Made by a program: the position numbers and the translations under genes
Source: Mesorhizobium sp.
Lineage (GTDB): Bacteria > Pseudomonadota > Alphaproteobacteria > Rhizobiales > Rhizobiaceae
DNA length: 64,000 nucleotides
Reading direction: 5' to 3'
Assembly: GCA_004020365.1 (NCBI GenBank)
Contig: SAQR01000013.1
Location: 1-64,000, forward strand
Notes under the pieces: model-generated
Databases searched by the model: none
What the model was told of the DNA's origin: nothing
Seen by the model: only the letters and a program-made list of their open reading frames with translations
Shown here: positions 34,900-44,233 of the stretch, piece after piece
How positions within the stretch are numbered: the stretch's first letter is position 1
Layout: every line of letters starts with the position of its first letter

Positions 34900-35859
34900 A
34901 TGTACAATTTCAGGACGAAATTTATTGCCGCCGGCGCGCTGGCACTGTCGCTGGGCCTTGGCGCGGTGCCGGCCAAGGCGCAGGAATTCATCAACGTGCT
35001 GACCGGCGGCACCTCCGGCGTTTATTATCCGCTCGGCGTCGCACTGTCGGAAATCTACGGCAAGGGCATTGAGGGCGCCCGCACCCAGGTGCAGGCGACG
35101 AAGGCTTCGGTCGAGAACCTCAATTTGTTGCAGCAGGGCAAGGGCGAGATCGCCTTCGCGCTCGGCGATGCCGTCAAATTGGCCGCCGAGGGCAACACTG
35201 AAGCCGGCTTCCCGGGCAAGCTCGACAAGCTGCGCGGCATCGCCGCCATCTATCCCAACTATATCCAGATCGTTGCCAGCAAGGAGTCCGGCATCACGAC
35301 GCTTGCCGACCTCAAGGGCAAGAGCCTGTCGGTCGGCGCGCCGGCCTCCGGGACCGAGCTCAACGCCCGCGCCATCTTCGCCGCCGCCGGACTGAAATAC
35401 GAGGATCTCGGACGGGTCGAGTATCTGCCCTTCGCCGAATCGGTCGAGCTGATCAAGAACCGCCAGCTCGACGCCACGCTGCAATCGGCCGGCCTCGGCG
35501 TCGCCTCGATCCGCGATCTCGCCACATCGGTGCCGATCAACGTCGTCGCCGTACCGGCGCAGGATGTCGCCAAGATCGGCTTGCCCTATCTTGCGGTGAC
35601 CATTCCCAAGGGCACCTATGAGGGCCAGACCGAGGACGTCGCGACCGCCGCCGTCGGCAATTTCCTCATCACCCACGCCGACGTCTCCGACGAGACCGGC
35701 TATCAGATGACCAAGCTGCTGTTCGAAAATCTCGACCAGCTCACTGCTGCCCACGCCGCCGCCAAGGCGATCGACATGGCCAAGGCGCTCGACGGCATGC
35801 CGGTGCCGCTGCATCCTGGCGCCGAGCGGTATTACAAGGAAAAGGGATTGGTGAAATAG
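34900..35859 (+). CDS. TAXI-family TRAP transporter solute receptor
   Basis: A 319-aa periplasmic binding protein. A signal peptide (FIAAGALALSLGLGAVPAKAQ) precedes FINVLTGGTSGVYYPLGVALSEIYGK, the family opening. LADLKGKSLSVGAPASGTELNARAIF and YLPFAESVELIKNRQLDATLQSAGLG follow. TAXI receptors feed substrates, often glutamate or other carboxylates, to a fused TRAP permease driven by an ion gradient; the ligand is unknown here. GGGAGGAGATCAC precedes the ATG. The permease gene follows after a palindromic repeat of about 140 bp. Confidence 0.92.
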   Translation: MYNFRTKFIAAGALALSLGLGAVPAKAQEFINVLTGGTSGVYYPLGVALSEIYGKGIEGARTQVQATKASVENLNLLQQGKGEIAFALGDAVKLAAEGNTEAGFPGKLDKLRGIAAIYPNYIQIVASKESGITTLADLKGKSLSVGAPASGTELNARAIFAAAGLKYEDLGRVEYLPFAESVELIKNRQLDATLQSAGLGVASIRDLATSVPINVVAVPAQDVAKIGLPYLAVTIPKGTYEGQTEDVATAAVGNFLITHADVSDETGYQMTKLLFENLDQLTAAHAAAKAIDMAKALDGMPVPLHPGAERYYKEKGLVK

Positions 35860-35865
35860 GGCCGC

Positions 35866-36000
35866 ACCCTCCCCCTTGAGGGGAGGGTGGACAGCCGCCG
35901 AAGGCGGATGGATGGGTGGGGTCGTTGCGGCAGTGCGCGGCCTGAACCGACCCCACCCGCCTCGCTTCGCTCGGCACCCTCCCCTCGAGGGGAGGGGCGC
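35866..36000. repeat. Palindromic repeat between receptor and permease genes
   Basis: Three hairpins are present. ACCCTCCCC/GGGGAGGGT lies at 35866-35888, GTGGGGTCG (35916-35924) pairs with CGACCCCAC (35948-35956), and the perfect 18-bp palindrome CCTCCCCTCGAGGGGAGG lies at 35978-35995. It fills the space between the TAXI receptor stop and the permease start, inside one operon. Confidence 0.8.
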
Positions 36001-36018
36001 CCCGCCAGGAACCCGCCA

Positions 36019-38121
36019 ATGACAGACGCCCATCCCGAAACGCCGACCGTTCTTTCCCCCACCGCCGAAGCCCCGCTCGAAGGCCTGCCGCCGGGTTTCG
36101 GCGACGGCATCGCCGGCAAGGCCGCCTTTCTCATCGCCATCGCCTTCTCCGTCTTCCAGATCTACATCGCCGCCTATGGCAGCCTGCCGAGCCAGGTGGT
36201 GCGCGCCATGCATGTCGGCTTCTTGCTGCTGCTCGGCTTCGGCCTGATCGCCAACCTGCGCGCCACAAGCACACCGGCAAAAGCAGCATTCTGGACGCTC
36301 GGCCTGCTCGGCTTTGCCACCGGCCTCTACAATTGGGTGTTCTATGCCGATCTCATCCGGCGCTCCGGCTTCCTCACCACGCCGGACCTGATCGTCGGCA
36401 CGGTGCTGGTCGTGCTGGTCTTCGAGGCCGCGCGGCGGCTGATGGGATTGCCGCTTGCCATGATCGCCTTGATCTTTCTCGCCTACGCTTTCTTCGGCAA
36501 TCACCTACCGCCGCCATTCATCCATCGCGGCTATGATTTTGCACAGCTCATCGACACCTTCGCCTTCGGCACCGAAGGCATCTACGGCACGCCGGTCTAC
36601 GTCTCGGCCGCCTATATCTTCATCTTCGTCGTCTTCGCCGCCTTTCTCGAACGCGCCGGCATGATCGCACTGTTCAACGATTTCGCGCTTGGCCTGGTCG
36701 GCACGTGGCGCGGCGGCCCGGCCCAGGTCTGCGTTCTGTCCTCGGCGCTGATGGGCACCATTTCCGGCTCCGGCGTCGCCAACGTGGTGGCCAGCGGCCA
36801 GTTCACCATCCCGCTGATGAAGCGCTTCGGCTTCCGTTCGGCTTTCGCCGGCGCGGTCGAGGCGACCTCTTCGATGGGCGGCCAGATCATGCCGCCGGTG
36901 ATGGGCGCGGTCGCCTTCATCATGGCCGAGACGCTGAACATCCCGTATGCCGAGGTGGTCAAGGCAGCGATCATCCCGGCGCTGCTCTATTTCGGCGCCT
37001 GCTTCTGGCAGGTGTACCTGGAAGCCGGCAAGGCCGGCCTGCAGGGCATGGCCAACGCGGACCTGCCCAATCCGTGGCATGCGGTGAGAAGACATTGGCC
37101 GCTGGTGCTGCCGCTGGCCGCGCTCATCTATCTGCTGTTTGCCGGCTATACGCCGATTTTCGCCGGCACTATGGGGCTGGCGCTGACCATCGTGCTCATC
37201 CTCGGCACGCCGCTGGCGGCTTTGATCGGGCCGCTTGCCTTCCGCATCGTCTTTTGGCTGGCGCTAGGGCTTGCCGCCGCCTCTTTCATGAGGTTCGGCG
37301 TCAACATCCTCAGTTTTGTCATCGCTGGGCTCGTCATCGCCTGCGTCACCTTCAGGGGCGGACGCGAGACGCTACAGATATGCATAGATTCGCTTGCCGA
37401 GGGAGCAAAGAACGCGTTGCCGGTCGGCATCGCCTGCGCCATCGTCGGCGTCGTCATCGGCACCTTGACGCTCACCGGCATCGCCTCCACCTTCATCGGC
37501 TGGATCATCTCCATCGGCGAGAACAATCTGTTCCTGTCGCTGGTGCTGACAATGCTCACCTGCCTGGTGCTCGGCATGGGCATACCGACGATCCCCAACT
37601 ACATCATCACCTCGTCGCTGGCCGGGCCGGCACTGCTGTCACTCGGCGTGCCGCTGGTGGTCAGCCATATGTTCGTCTTCTATTTCGGCATCATGGCCGA
37701 CCTCACTCCGCCGGTGGCGCTGGCCGCCTTCGCCGCCGCGCCGATGGCCAAGGAAAGCGGCCTCAAGATCGGCATCCAGGCCACCAAGCTTGCCGTCGCC
37801 GGCTTCGTCGTGCCGTTCATGGCGGTCTACACGCCGGCGCTGATGCTGCAGGACCCCGGTCCGATCGCCGCCCAGTTCGGTTATCCCGTCGAGGTCGCCT
37901 ATATCGTCGCCAAGGCCTGCATGGGCATTGCCCTGTGGGGCGCAGCCGCCGTCGGGTTCCTGGCCCGGCGCATGGCTTGGTGGGAACGTCTCGTCGCGTT
38001 CGCCGCCGGCGTGCTGCTGGTTGCCGCACTGCCTGTCACCGACGAAGCCGGCTGGGCGCTCTCTGTCGCCTGGATCGGCTGGCACTGCTGGCGTGCGCGC
38101 CAGGCGTCCGCCACCGCATGA
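36019..38121 (+). CDS. TRAP transporter permease, fused small and large subunits (4TM/12TM)
   Basis: A 700-aa inner-membrane protein with many hydrophobic segments. The N-terminal part represents the DctQ-like 4TM region and the remainder the DctM-like transport domain, with motifs such as CVLSSALMGTISGSGVANVVASGQFTIPLMKRFGF, SSMGGQIMPPVMGAVAFIMAE, GMGIPTIPNYIITSSLAGPAL and LTPPVALAAFAAAPMA. This fused form is the usual partner of TAXI receptors. Its stop overlaps the next gene (DUF1850) by ATGA. Confidence 0.94.
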   Translation: MTDAHPETPTVLSPTAEAPLEGLPPGFGDGIAGKAAFLIAIAFSVFQIYIAAYGSLPSQVVRAMHVGFLLLLGFGLIANLRATSTPAKAAFWTLGLLGFATGLYNWVFYADLIRRSGFLTTPDLIVGTVLVVLVFEAARRLMGLPLAMIALIFLAYAFFGNHLPPPFIHRGYDFAQLIDTFAFGTEGIYGTPVYVSAAYIFIFVVFAAFLERAGMIALFNDFALGLVGTWRGGPAQVCVLSSALMGTISGSGVANVVASGQFTIPLMKRFGFRSAFAGAVEATSSMGGQIMPPVMGAVAFIMAETLNIPYAEVVKAAIIPALLYFGACFWQVYLEAGKAGLQGMANADLPNPWHAVRRHWPLVLPLAALIYLLFAGYTPIFAGTMGLALTIVLILGTPLAALIGPLAFRIVFWLALGLAAASFMRFGVNILSFVIAGLVIACVTFRGGRETLQICIDSLAEGAKNALPVGIACAIVGVVIGTLTLTGIASTFIGWIISIGENNLFLSLVLTMLTCLVLGMGIPTIPNYIITSSLAGPALLSLGVPLVVSHMFVFYFGIMADLTPPVALAAFAAAPMAKESGLKIGIQATKLAVAGFVVPFMAVYTPALMLQDPGPIAAQFGYPVEVAYIVAKACMGIALWGAAAVGFLARRMAWWERLVAFAAGVLLVAALPVTDEAGWALSVAWIGWHCWRARQASATA

Positions 38122-38480
38122 GTCTCTGTATCCTCGCCGCTGGCAAGACGGTGACGCTCACGGTCGCCGCCTTCACGCTCACCTGGACGCATTCGGTGGA
38201 AAAGGCGCATTGGCAGGAGGACTGGAAGGTGACGCCTTCCGGCCTGGAGATCGCCGAGGCACGGATCAAGGGCTCGGGCGCCGGCATGGAACCGCCGGAA
38301 GGCTCGATGCTGCGGGACGGGTGGTGGGTCTATAAACCCAATTTAGCGTCGCAGCGGCGGCTTGTGCTCGCGGCCTCTGGCGCGACGGGTGAAGGCTGGA
38401 CGCTGTGCACGGTTCAGGGCTGCCGCGAACTGGGCAAGGCGGCAGGCGACACGACGGTGCTGGAGCCGTGCGGAGGTTAG
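38118..38480 (+). CDS. DUF1850 protein, TAXI-TRAP accessory
   Basis: A 120-aa protein beginning MSLCILAAGKTVTLTVAAFTLTWTHSVEKAHWQEDW, with ARIKGSGAGMEPPEGSMLRDGWWVY following, the DUF1850 pattern. Such small proteins are frequent neighbours of TAXI-TRAP permeases, but their role is unknown. It starts within the permease stop codon (ATGA), so it is made as part of the same operon. No clear signal peptide. Confidence 0.88.
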   Translation: MSLCILAAGKTVTLTVAAFTLTWTHSVEKAHWQEDWKVTPSGLEIAEARIKGSGAGMEPPEGSMLRDGWWVYKPNLASQRRLVLAASGATGEGWTLCTVQGCRELGKAAGDTTVLEPCGG

Positions 38481-38594
38481 AACCAGCCGCGGTAGCGGAC
38501 GAGCGGCAACCGGGTGCGGGGACCTCATCCTCCAGGGCTTTGCGGATGTCGAGTGCCGGGCACAGCCACATAAGCGGCCGAACAAGCTCCATCG

Positions 38595-39590
38595 TTAGCC
38601 GCCAAAACCGGATTCTGACTGAGCAAGCCGACGCTCTTCCTTGCGGAAGAATGCTTTGAAAAACAGAATGTCGGAAGCCGAACTGATTGCCCGAGCGATC
38701 AACGCTGTTGCGAGCACGGCAAAGATCAGGCGAACGAAAAACACACTGGTGAAGTCTGCACCCAGAGCGATGACAACCAGTGTGTCCTCTATGAGACTGT
38801 GGGCAAAGCCCATGAACACGCAAGCGAGGAAGACCTGGCGCGGCTCTACGCAGGTCGTGCGCGCCTCGCGGATCAGCAGTCCCGCGCCATAGGAAATTCC
38901 AAGAAACAGACCGACCGCAGTGAAGGGCACCGCCTGTGGCTGGATGCCGGCAAGGCGAAAGAGCGGCGCAAGCCCCTTGTTCAGCCAACCCAGGATGCCC
39001 GACATCTTGAGTAGCTCGATCAGCCAGCTTAGTGCGAGGAGAATGACGAGCATGGTCGCCAGGGTTTTGAGCATGCCTAGAAAAAAACTGCTCCAGTCAG
39101 CGCCTTCGCCCATTGGTATCCACGCCGGCTTCAGCGGCTCGGATAGCCATCCGGTTGCTGCGAATATCTGGTGCAGGAGCATGGCAAGGATCAGTCCGCC
39201 GCCAATACGAAGCGCCGCCGTGACCAAGAAGCTTGGCCCAACCTTCTGAATGATGCGTTGTTCAATCGGAATGGCATGCGCAAATAGCAAAAGGGTTGAA
39301 AGAACGGTCATGTCGGCAGTGCTCAACGTCGAAACCGGGGCCAGAGTGAACACGGTCACCACCGCGCCCCAAATTCCCACCAGCAATCCTGTCAGCCAGG
39401 CAAGAGCGAGCTCGGGCGGCAGCCCGACCAGCGTCATGAGAGGCGCGAACAACGGAGAGATCGCCCTGATGACACCAAGATCCTGCAGGATCTGTGTGAC
39501 TATCGTGACCGGAACGATGATGCGAGCCAATTCCCAATAAATTTCAAGCGTTTCCAGCGTCTTTCGATAGAAGGCGGCCTGCACTGCCAT
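38595..39590 (-). CDS. Nucleoside-recognition (Gate) domain membrane protein
   Basis: A 331-aa inner-membrane protein with about eight hydrophobic segments. The Gate-type segments resemble [25 protein letters not shown] and [28 protein letters not shown]; the SLIEDTL and GAGLLIREA stretches are typical of nucleoside-recognition/spore-maturation-type proteins. The substrate is unknown. GGAGA lies upstream of the chosen ATG. Divergent from an Lrp/AsnC-type regulator with a perfect palindrome in the shared region, so that regulator is the likely controller. Confidence 0.8.
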   Translation of the reverse strand: MAVQAAFYRKTLETLEIYWELARIIVPVTIVTQILQDLGVIRAISPLFAPLMTLVGLPPELALAWLTGLLVGIWGAVVTVFTLAPVSTLSTADMTVLSTLLLFAHAIPIEQRIIQKVGPSFLVTAALRIGGGLILAMLLHQIFAATGWLSEPLKPAWIPMGEGADWSSFFLGMLKTLATMLVILLALSWLIELLKMSGILGWLNKGLAPLFRLAGIQPQAVPFTAVGLFLGISYGAGLLIREARTTCVEPRQVFLACVFMGFAHSLIEDTLVVIALGADFTSVFFVRLIFAVLATALIARAISSASDILFFKAFFRKEERRLAQSESGFGG

Positions 39591-39664
39591 GGCGATGTCT
39601 CCGTGATTGACGCCAATGACTACCGCGACGCGCTTCGCATTTGTGGTCAAAATCTGCGGACTTG

Positions 39665-39679
39665 TGCAATAAAATTGCA
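39665..39679. promoter_or_regulatory. Perfect palindrome, candidate Lrp/AsnC-type operator
   Basis: TGCAAT-AAA-ATTGCA, a perfect 6-3-6 inverted repeat, lies 29 bp upstream of the Lrp-type regulator ATG and about 75 bp from the divergent membrane-protein start. AT-rich 15-bp palindromes are the usual targets of this regulator family. Confidence 0.7.
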
Positions 39680-39707
39680 GACCGGTAGACGACGACGGAG
39701 GACCGGA

Positions 39708-40160
39708 ATGGACCGGATCGACAGGAAGCTTCTCAAGCTTTTGCAAGAAGACGCTTCGCGCACCAATGCCGACCTGGCGGCTGAGGTTGGGCTTTCGCCC
39801 TCCAGCTGCTTGCGCCGTATACGGCGGCTCAAGTCAGCCGGTGTCGTCGACCGCATTGTCGCGCTACTTAATCCAGCCAAGGCCGGCAGGGGGATGAAGG
39901 CTATCGTCACGGTCGAGCTGGAGCGCCACGGCGAGCAACACATGCGCCGCTTCCTCGAGCTTGCCGCCATGGAACCGGTGGTGGTCCAGGCCTACAGCGT
40001 GAGCGGCTCGACCGACGCTGTTCTTATGCTGCGCCTGACGGATATGGACGAGTTTGATGCTCTGTGCGAGCGGCTGTTCCGGGATCGGACGAATGTGGCG
40101 CGGTATTACACCATGTTTGTGATTCGAACCGCCAAGGAGACGACCGCAATCCCGCTCTAG
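39708..40160 (+). CDS. Lrp/AsnC-family transcriptional regulator
   Basis: A 150-aa regulator. Helix-turn-helix residues ~1-60 ([47 protein letters not shown]) are followed by the RAM ligand-binding domain ([52 protein letters not shown]). GGAGGACCGGA precedes the ATG. It is divergent from the Gate-domain membrane protein and probably regulates it and itself through the palindrome at 39665-39679. An amino acid or related small molecule is the expected effector. Confidence 0.93.
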   Translation: MDRIDRKLLKLLQEDASRTNADLAAEVGLSPSSCLRRIRRLKSAGVVDRIVALLNPAKAGRGMKAIVTVELERHGEQHMRRFLELAAMEPVVVQAYSVSGSTDAVLMLRLTDMDEFDALCERLFRDRTNVARYYTMFVIRTAKETTAIPL

Positions 40161-40268
40161 ATTTTCGGAGGCCAACTCGGCGGAAGGGATCTCCCAGCTA
40201 CTGGGCGGTGACGCGAGTCCCGGCTGCTTGGTGTCAAGCTGCACTTAGCTTGCCGGCGGCGAGATCAA

Positions 40269-40320
40269 AGCCCCGGAATCTCGAAACCCCAGAATCTCAA
40301 AATTCTGGAATCTCAAACCC
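40269..40320. repeat. Imperfect GAATCTC direct repeats with an internal hairpin
   Basis: GGAATCTCGAAA, AGAATCTCAAAA and GGAATCTCAAAC occur in a row, spaced 15 to 20 bp. CCAGAAT (40289-40295) and ATTCTGG (40302-40308) form a 7-bp stem with a 6-base loop. No gene here. The 830-bp gap 40161-40989 contains only this and one small reading frame. Confidence 0.65.
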
Positions 40321-40440
40321 TTGGCGTTGTCGCACGCCGCCTGTCGGCGAGCCCGGGACGCTCCGTGCGGTAGGTGGTCGCACGGTGATCGGCGGCCGGC
40401 CTGCATATCCGGCTGTCGTGACGGCTTTCCATAGTCGTCA

Positions 40441-40587
40441 TCAGTGCGCGCTGATGCCGAGCGTGTGGCCGCGGCGTGCGCAAGCGGGGCCTGGGCCGCG
40501 CATGTAATAGCGCTCCGGCCGATAGGTCGGCGCGACGAATTCCCGGATGGCGGCAGCGTAGCCGATGAGGTGCCTCAAGAAGTTCAT
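40441..40587 (-). CDS. Small hypothetical protein
   Basis: A 48-aa frame beginning MNFLRHLIGYAAAIREFVAPTYRPERYYMRGPGPACARRGH. CAGGGACAGGGAAA lies upstream as a possible ribosome-binding site. A hydrophobic/helical N-terminus is followed by a basic, Tyr/Pro-rich tail. No family recognised; support is weak. Confidence 0.35.
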   Translation of the reverse strand: MNFLRHLIGYAAAIREFVAPTYRPERYYMRGPGPACARRGHTLGISAH

Positions 40588-40989
40588 TTTCCCTGTCCCT
40601 GTCCCGAGTTCGGATGTCCCTTCCGAATTGCGTGGGATCATAGCGTCGAGGCGTGAATACTCGGTGAACACGATGTTAATCTTTGCTCAAAAAGGCCTTG
40701 GTTCGTGGCTGGAATGCGGCTGATTCGGGGTCTTTCCATGCAGTTCGTCGGCATTCCGGCTAGTGTGACTTTTGCATCACATGTGTTTCGTTTGGATGTC
40801 GCTCCGACGCGCTTGTGTTTCAACTTGGCTGGCGCCGCGAAATTTCCGTGCTTGCTCGGGAAAGCCAGGAACCCGTCCGATAGAAACACGTTGATTCTGG
40901 GAGCCGGGACCAACCCGGCCCAGCGGCTTCCGAGCGGAACCGCCGCCGGAACCCCCAAAACACAGCAAGAACAATGGAAAGGCAAAGCC

Positions 40990-41496
40990 ATGGGTTTCTT
41001 TTCGAAAGACATCAAGACGCTGGACGACCTCTTCGTCCACACGCTGCGCGACATCTATTACGCCGAGAAACAGATCGAGAAGTCACTGCCGAAGATGATC
41101 GACAAGGCGACCGACCCGCAGCTGAAAGCCGGCTTTGAAAAGCATCTCGGCCAGACCAAAGGTCATATCGAGCGGGTCGAGAAGGTGTTCGAACTGCATG
41201 GCGTGAAGGCCAAGACGGTCAACTGTCCGGCCATCGACGGCATTCTCGAGGAAGCCGATGAAGTCAGCGGCGACATCGACGACAAGGACGTTCTCGACGC
41301 CGCCCTGATCGCATCCGCGCAGGCGATCGAACACTACGAGATAACCCGTTACGGCACGTTGATCGCCTGGGCCAAGCAGCTTGGCCGCACCGACTGTGCC
41401 AATGTCCTGGCCAACAACATCAAGGAAGAGCAGGCGACCGACCGCAAGCTCACCGAGATTGCGGAAGCCAAGGTCAACCTTCAGGCCGCCGAGTAG
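40990..41496 (+). CDS. DUF892 ferritin-like protein (YciF/YciE type)
   Basis: A 168-aa all-helical protein starting MGFFSKDIKTLDDLFVHTLRDIYYAEKQIEKSLPKMI. Carboxylate/His metal ligands appear in YYAEKQI, HLGQTKGHIERVEKVFE and IEHYEITRYGTLIAWAKQLG, the expected dimetal-site pattern of this ferritin-like family. These proteins are associated with general stress responses; the exact role is unsettled. It lies 164 bp upstream of ligD on the same strand. Confidence 0.9.
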   Translation: MGFFSKDIKTLDDLFVHTLRDIYYAEKQIEKSLPKMIDKATDPQLKAGFEKHLGQTKGHIERVEKVFELHGVKAKTVNCPAIDGILEEADEVSGDIDDKDVLDAALIASAQAIEHYEITRYGTLIAWAKQLGRTDCANVLANNIKEEQATDRKLTEIAEAKVNLQAAE

Positions 41497-41660
41497 CAGT
41501 CTCGATCCAGGCAATGCCGGGCAACCCGGCTTTGCCTCGCTTTTTCGCGGGGCCGGAACTGAAACTGTTTTTATCCGTTCAAGGCCTCGTATCGGCGTCG
41601 CCAAGCCGAAGCCGTCACAGCAAATCGGCGCCACACCAAACCGGCATAGGTGCGCGTGCG

Positions 41661-44225
41661 ATGGCCAGCCTTGAGCAGTATCACGCCAAACGCGATTTCA
41701 AGAAGACCGCCGAGCCGGCCGGCAAGGTCGTTCGCAACAGGAAAGGTGAGGCCGGTGGCATCTTTGTCGTCCACAAGCACGCCGCGACACGACTGCATTA
41801 CGACCTTCGGCTGGAGCATGGCGGCGTGCTGTGGAGCTGGGCGATAACCCGGGGTCCGAGCCTCGATCCGCATGAAAAGCGGTTCGCCGTGCATGTCGAG
41901 GACCACCCGATCGACTATGCGTCCTTCGAAGGCACCATTCCCAAGGGCGAATATGGTGGCGGCTCGGTCATCGTCTGGGACGAAGGCAAATGGCAACCGG
42001 AGAACGATCCGGTCCAGGCGATGAAAAAGGGCCATATCAGCTTCGAATTGCACGGCCACAAGCTGAATGGTCTCTGGCATCTGGTGCGGCTGAAGCCGCG
42101 TCCGGGTAAAACGCGCGACAATTGGCTGCTGATCAAATCCGACGATGCCGCCGCGCGCCCAGGTGAGGACATCTTGCAGGAGGCGCCCGAGTCGGTGAAG
42201 TCGGGCCTGACGATCGAGGAGGTTGGCGAAGGCAAGACCGCCGATGGCAAGAAGCCAAGGGTCTGGCATTCGAACAGACGGTCCACCAGCAAGGCGAGGG
42301 CCAAGGCGGCAAAGCAGCTGGAGTTCATCGAACCATGCCTCGCCACACTGCAGAGGGATGCCCCTCCCGGCGAGGAATGGCTGCATGAGGTGAAATTCGA
42401 CGGCTACCGCATACAGGCGCAGCTTGCCGGCACAAAGGTGCGGCTGTTGACCCGCACCGGCCTCGACTGGACCGGCAAATTCGGCGGCGCGATTGTTGCA
42501 GAACTCGGGCGTCTGAAATGTACCGACGCCATCATCGACGGCGAGATCGTCGTGCTGGCAGACAGCGGCGTCTCGTCTTTCGCGTTGCTCCAGGCTGACC
42601 TGTCGGCCGGCCGCACGGATCGCTTTCTCTATTACGTCTTCGACCTGATCCGTCTCGACGGCCAAGACCTGCGCAAAGAGCCGCTGGTCGAGCGCAAGCA
42701 GGCTTTGCAGGATTTGCTTGGCAAACAGCCAGACAATTCGGCAGTCCGCCTCAGCGACCATTTTGCCGAACCGGGCAAGGTCATGCTGGAGCACGCCTGC
42801 CGCATGGGGTTGGAAGGCATCGTCTCCAAGCGCGCCGACGCGCCCTATCGCAGCGGCCGCGGCCTGTCCTGGGTGAAGTCGAAATGCACGCTGCGCCAGG
42901 AGTTCGTCATCGGCGGCTACCTGCCGTCGGAGAAGACCGGGCGCGGATTGCGCTCCCTGCTGGTCGGCTATCATGAGGGCGGCAAGCTGCACTATGCCGG
43001 CCGCGTCGGCACCGGCTTTTCGATGCAGAGCACCAACGACCTGAAGAAAAAGTTGGATGCGTTGAAGGCGAAGACCTCGCCCTTCGATACGGCCGTGCCG
43101 AAAGGCAAGCGGTCGGGCAAAGGAGTGGTTTGGGTGAAGCCCGAACTTGTCGGCGAAGTGGAGTTCCGCACCTGGACGTCCGACCGTATAATACGCCACG
43201 CCTCGTTCCAGGGATTGCGCGAGGACAAACCGGCGGAGGAAGTCGTGCAGGAAAAGCCGAAGGCACCCGCTGGCAGGGCTGACACCAAGGCAAAGCCTGC
43301 CGACACCAAGGCAAAGCCTGCTGGGGGCAAGGGCGAGATATCCGCCTCTGTCAAATCCACGGGGGCAGCAAACACCGTCGTAAAACTTTCTCATCCGGAC
43401 AAGCTTCTATGGCCGCAGGAGAAGGTATCGAAGCAGGGCCTGCTCGATCACTACGCTTTGGTCTGGCCGCGCATGCAACAATTCGTCGTCAATCGGCCGC
43501 TCAGCCTGGTGCGCGCCCCGGACGGCGTCGGCGGCCAACGCTTCTTCCAGAAACATGCCTCGGCCGGCATGCATGACAAGATCGCCAGGATGAAGGATCC
43601 GACCGACGGCGAGGAGATCCTGTTCATCCGCGATTTCGACGGTGTCGCTGCCTTGGTCCAGCTCGGCGTGGTCGAGATCCATATCTGGGGCTGCACCATC
43701 GATGAACTGGACAAGCCGGACCAGATCATCTTCGATCTCGATCCCGACGAAGGCGTCGACGTGAAAGCGGTGCGCGCGGCGGCGCTCGAAATTCACGGCC
43801 GGCTCGATGCGCTGCCATTGCCGAATTTCGTCAAGACGTCGGGCGGCAAGGGCTACCATGTCGTCGTGCCGCTGAACCCGTCGGTGGATTGGGATGAGGT
43901 GAAGGACTTCGCCCATGATTTCGCCCGCGCCCTCGAGCAGGCCGCCCCTGATCGGTATACAGCGACGCTGTCGAAGAAGGCGCGCACCGGCAAGATCTTC
44001 GTCGACTATCTGCGCAATGGCCGCGGCTCGACCACGGTGGCGCCCTATTCGTCGCGCGCCAAGAAAGGCGCCACGGTGTCGATGCCGGCGACCTGGGCCG
44101 AGGTCGAGGCCGGGTTGGCGCCGAACGCCTTTCCGATCGCCGACAAGACGACGCTAAAACAGTTGGCGAAAGCCGATCCCTGGGCAGATTTTTTCAAGCA
44201 GGGCAAGCCGCTCAAGCGAGGCTGA
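41661..44225 (+). CDS. ligD: Multifunctional ATP-dependent DNA ligase D
   Basis: An 854-aa non-homologous end-joining enzyme with domain order phosphoesterase, ligase, polymerase. The phosphoesterase (~1-190) contains FVVHKHAATRLHYDLRLEHGGVLWSWA. The ligase (~230-530) has the active lysine in HEVKFDGYRIQA. The polymerase/primase (~555-850) contains FDLDPDEGVDVKAV with its two catalytic aspartates, and VKTSGGKGYHVVVPL. Two repeats of a KPADTKA-type linker join ligase and polymerase (~530-555). No Ku gene is in the window. A DUF892 gene precedes it. Confidence 0.95.
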   Translation: MASLEQYHAKRDFKKTAEPAGKVVRNRKGEAGGIFVVHKHAATRLHYDLRLEHGGVLWSWAITRGPSLDPHEKRFAVHVEDHPIDYASFEGTIPKGEYGGGSVIVWDEGKWQPENDPVQAMKKGHISFELHGHKLNGLWHLVRLKPRPGKTRDNWLLIKSDDAAARPGEDILQEAPESVKSGLTIEEVGEGKTADGKKPRVWHSNRRSTSKARAKAAKQLEFIEPCLATLQRDAPPGEEWLHEVKFDGYRIQAQLAGTKVRLLTRTGLDWTGKFGGAIVAELGRLKCTDAIIDGEIVVLADSGVSSFALLQADLSAGRTDRFLYYVFDLIRLDGQDLRKEPLVERKQALQDLLGKQPDNSAVRLSDHFAEPGKVMLEHACRMGLEGIVSKRADAPYRSGRGLSWVKSKCTLRQEFVIGGYLPSEKTGRGLRSLLVGYHEGGKLHYAGRVGTGFSMQSTNDLKKKLDALKAKTSPFDTAVPKGKRSGKGVVWVKPELVGEVEFRTWTSDRIIRHASFQGLREDKPAEEVVQEKPKAPAGRADTKAKPADTKAKPAGGKGEISASVKSTGAANTVVKLSHPDKLLWPQEKVSKQGLLDHYALVWPRMQQFVVNRPLSLVRAPDGVGGQRFFQKHASAGMHDKIARMKDPTDGEEILFIRDFDGVAALVQLGVVEIHIWGCTIDELDKPDQIIFDLDPDEGVDVKAVRAAALEIHGRLDALPLPNFVKTSGGKGYHVVVPLNPSVDWDEVKDFAHDFARALEQAAPDRYTATLSKKARTGKIFVDYLRNGRGSTTVAPYSSRAKKGATVSMPATWAEVEAGLAPNAFPIADKTTLKQLAKADPWADFFKQGKPLKRG

Positions 44226-44233
44226 TCAGTTTC

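Noticed and set aside
34849-36504. 551-codon minus-strand frame opposite the TAXI-TRAP genes
   Set aside because: Shadow of two well-supported genes and the intergenic palindromes; composition typical of antisense frames.
36705-38480. 591-codon plus-strand frame overlapping the TRAP permease
   Set aside because: Another frame of the permease; Arg/His-rich without membrane segments. Its last ~120 codons coincide with the DUF1850 protein, which is annotated with its own start.
41571-43394. 607-codon minus-strand frame opposite ligD
   Set aside because: Antisense to a full-length ligase D with intact motifs; amino-acid pattern is Arg/Ala/His-rich without domains.
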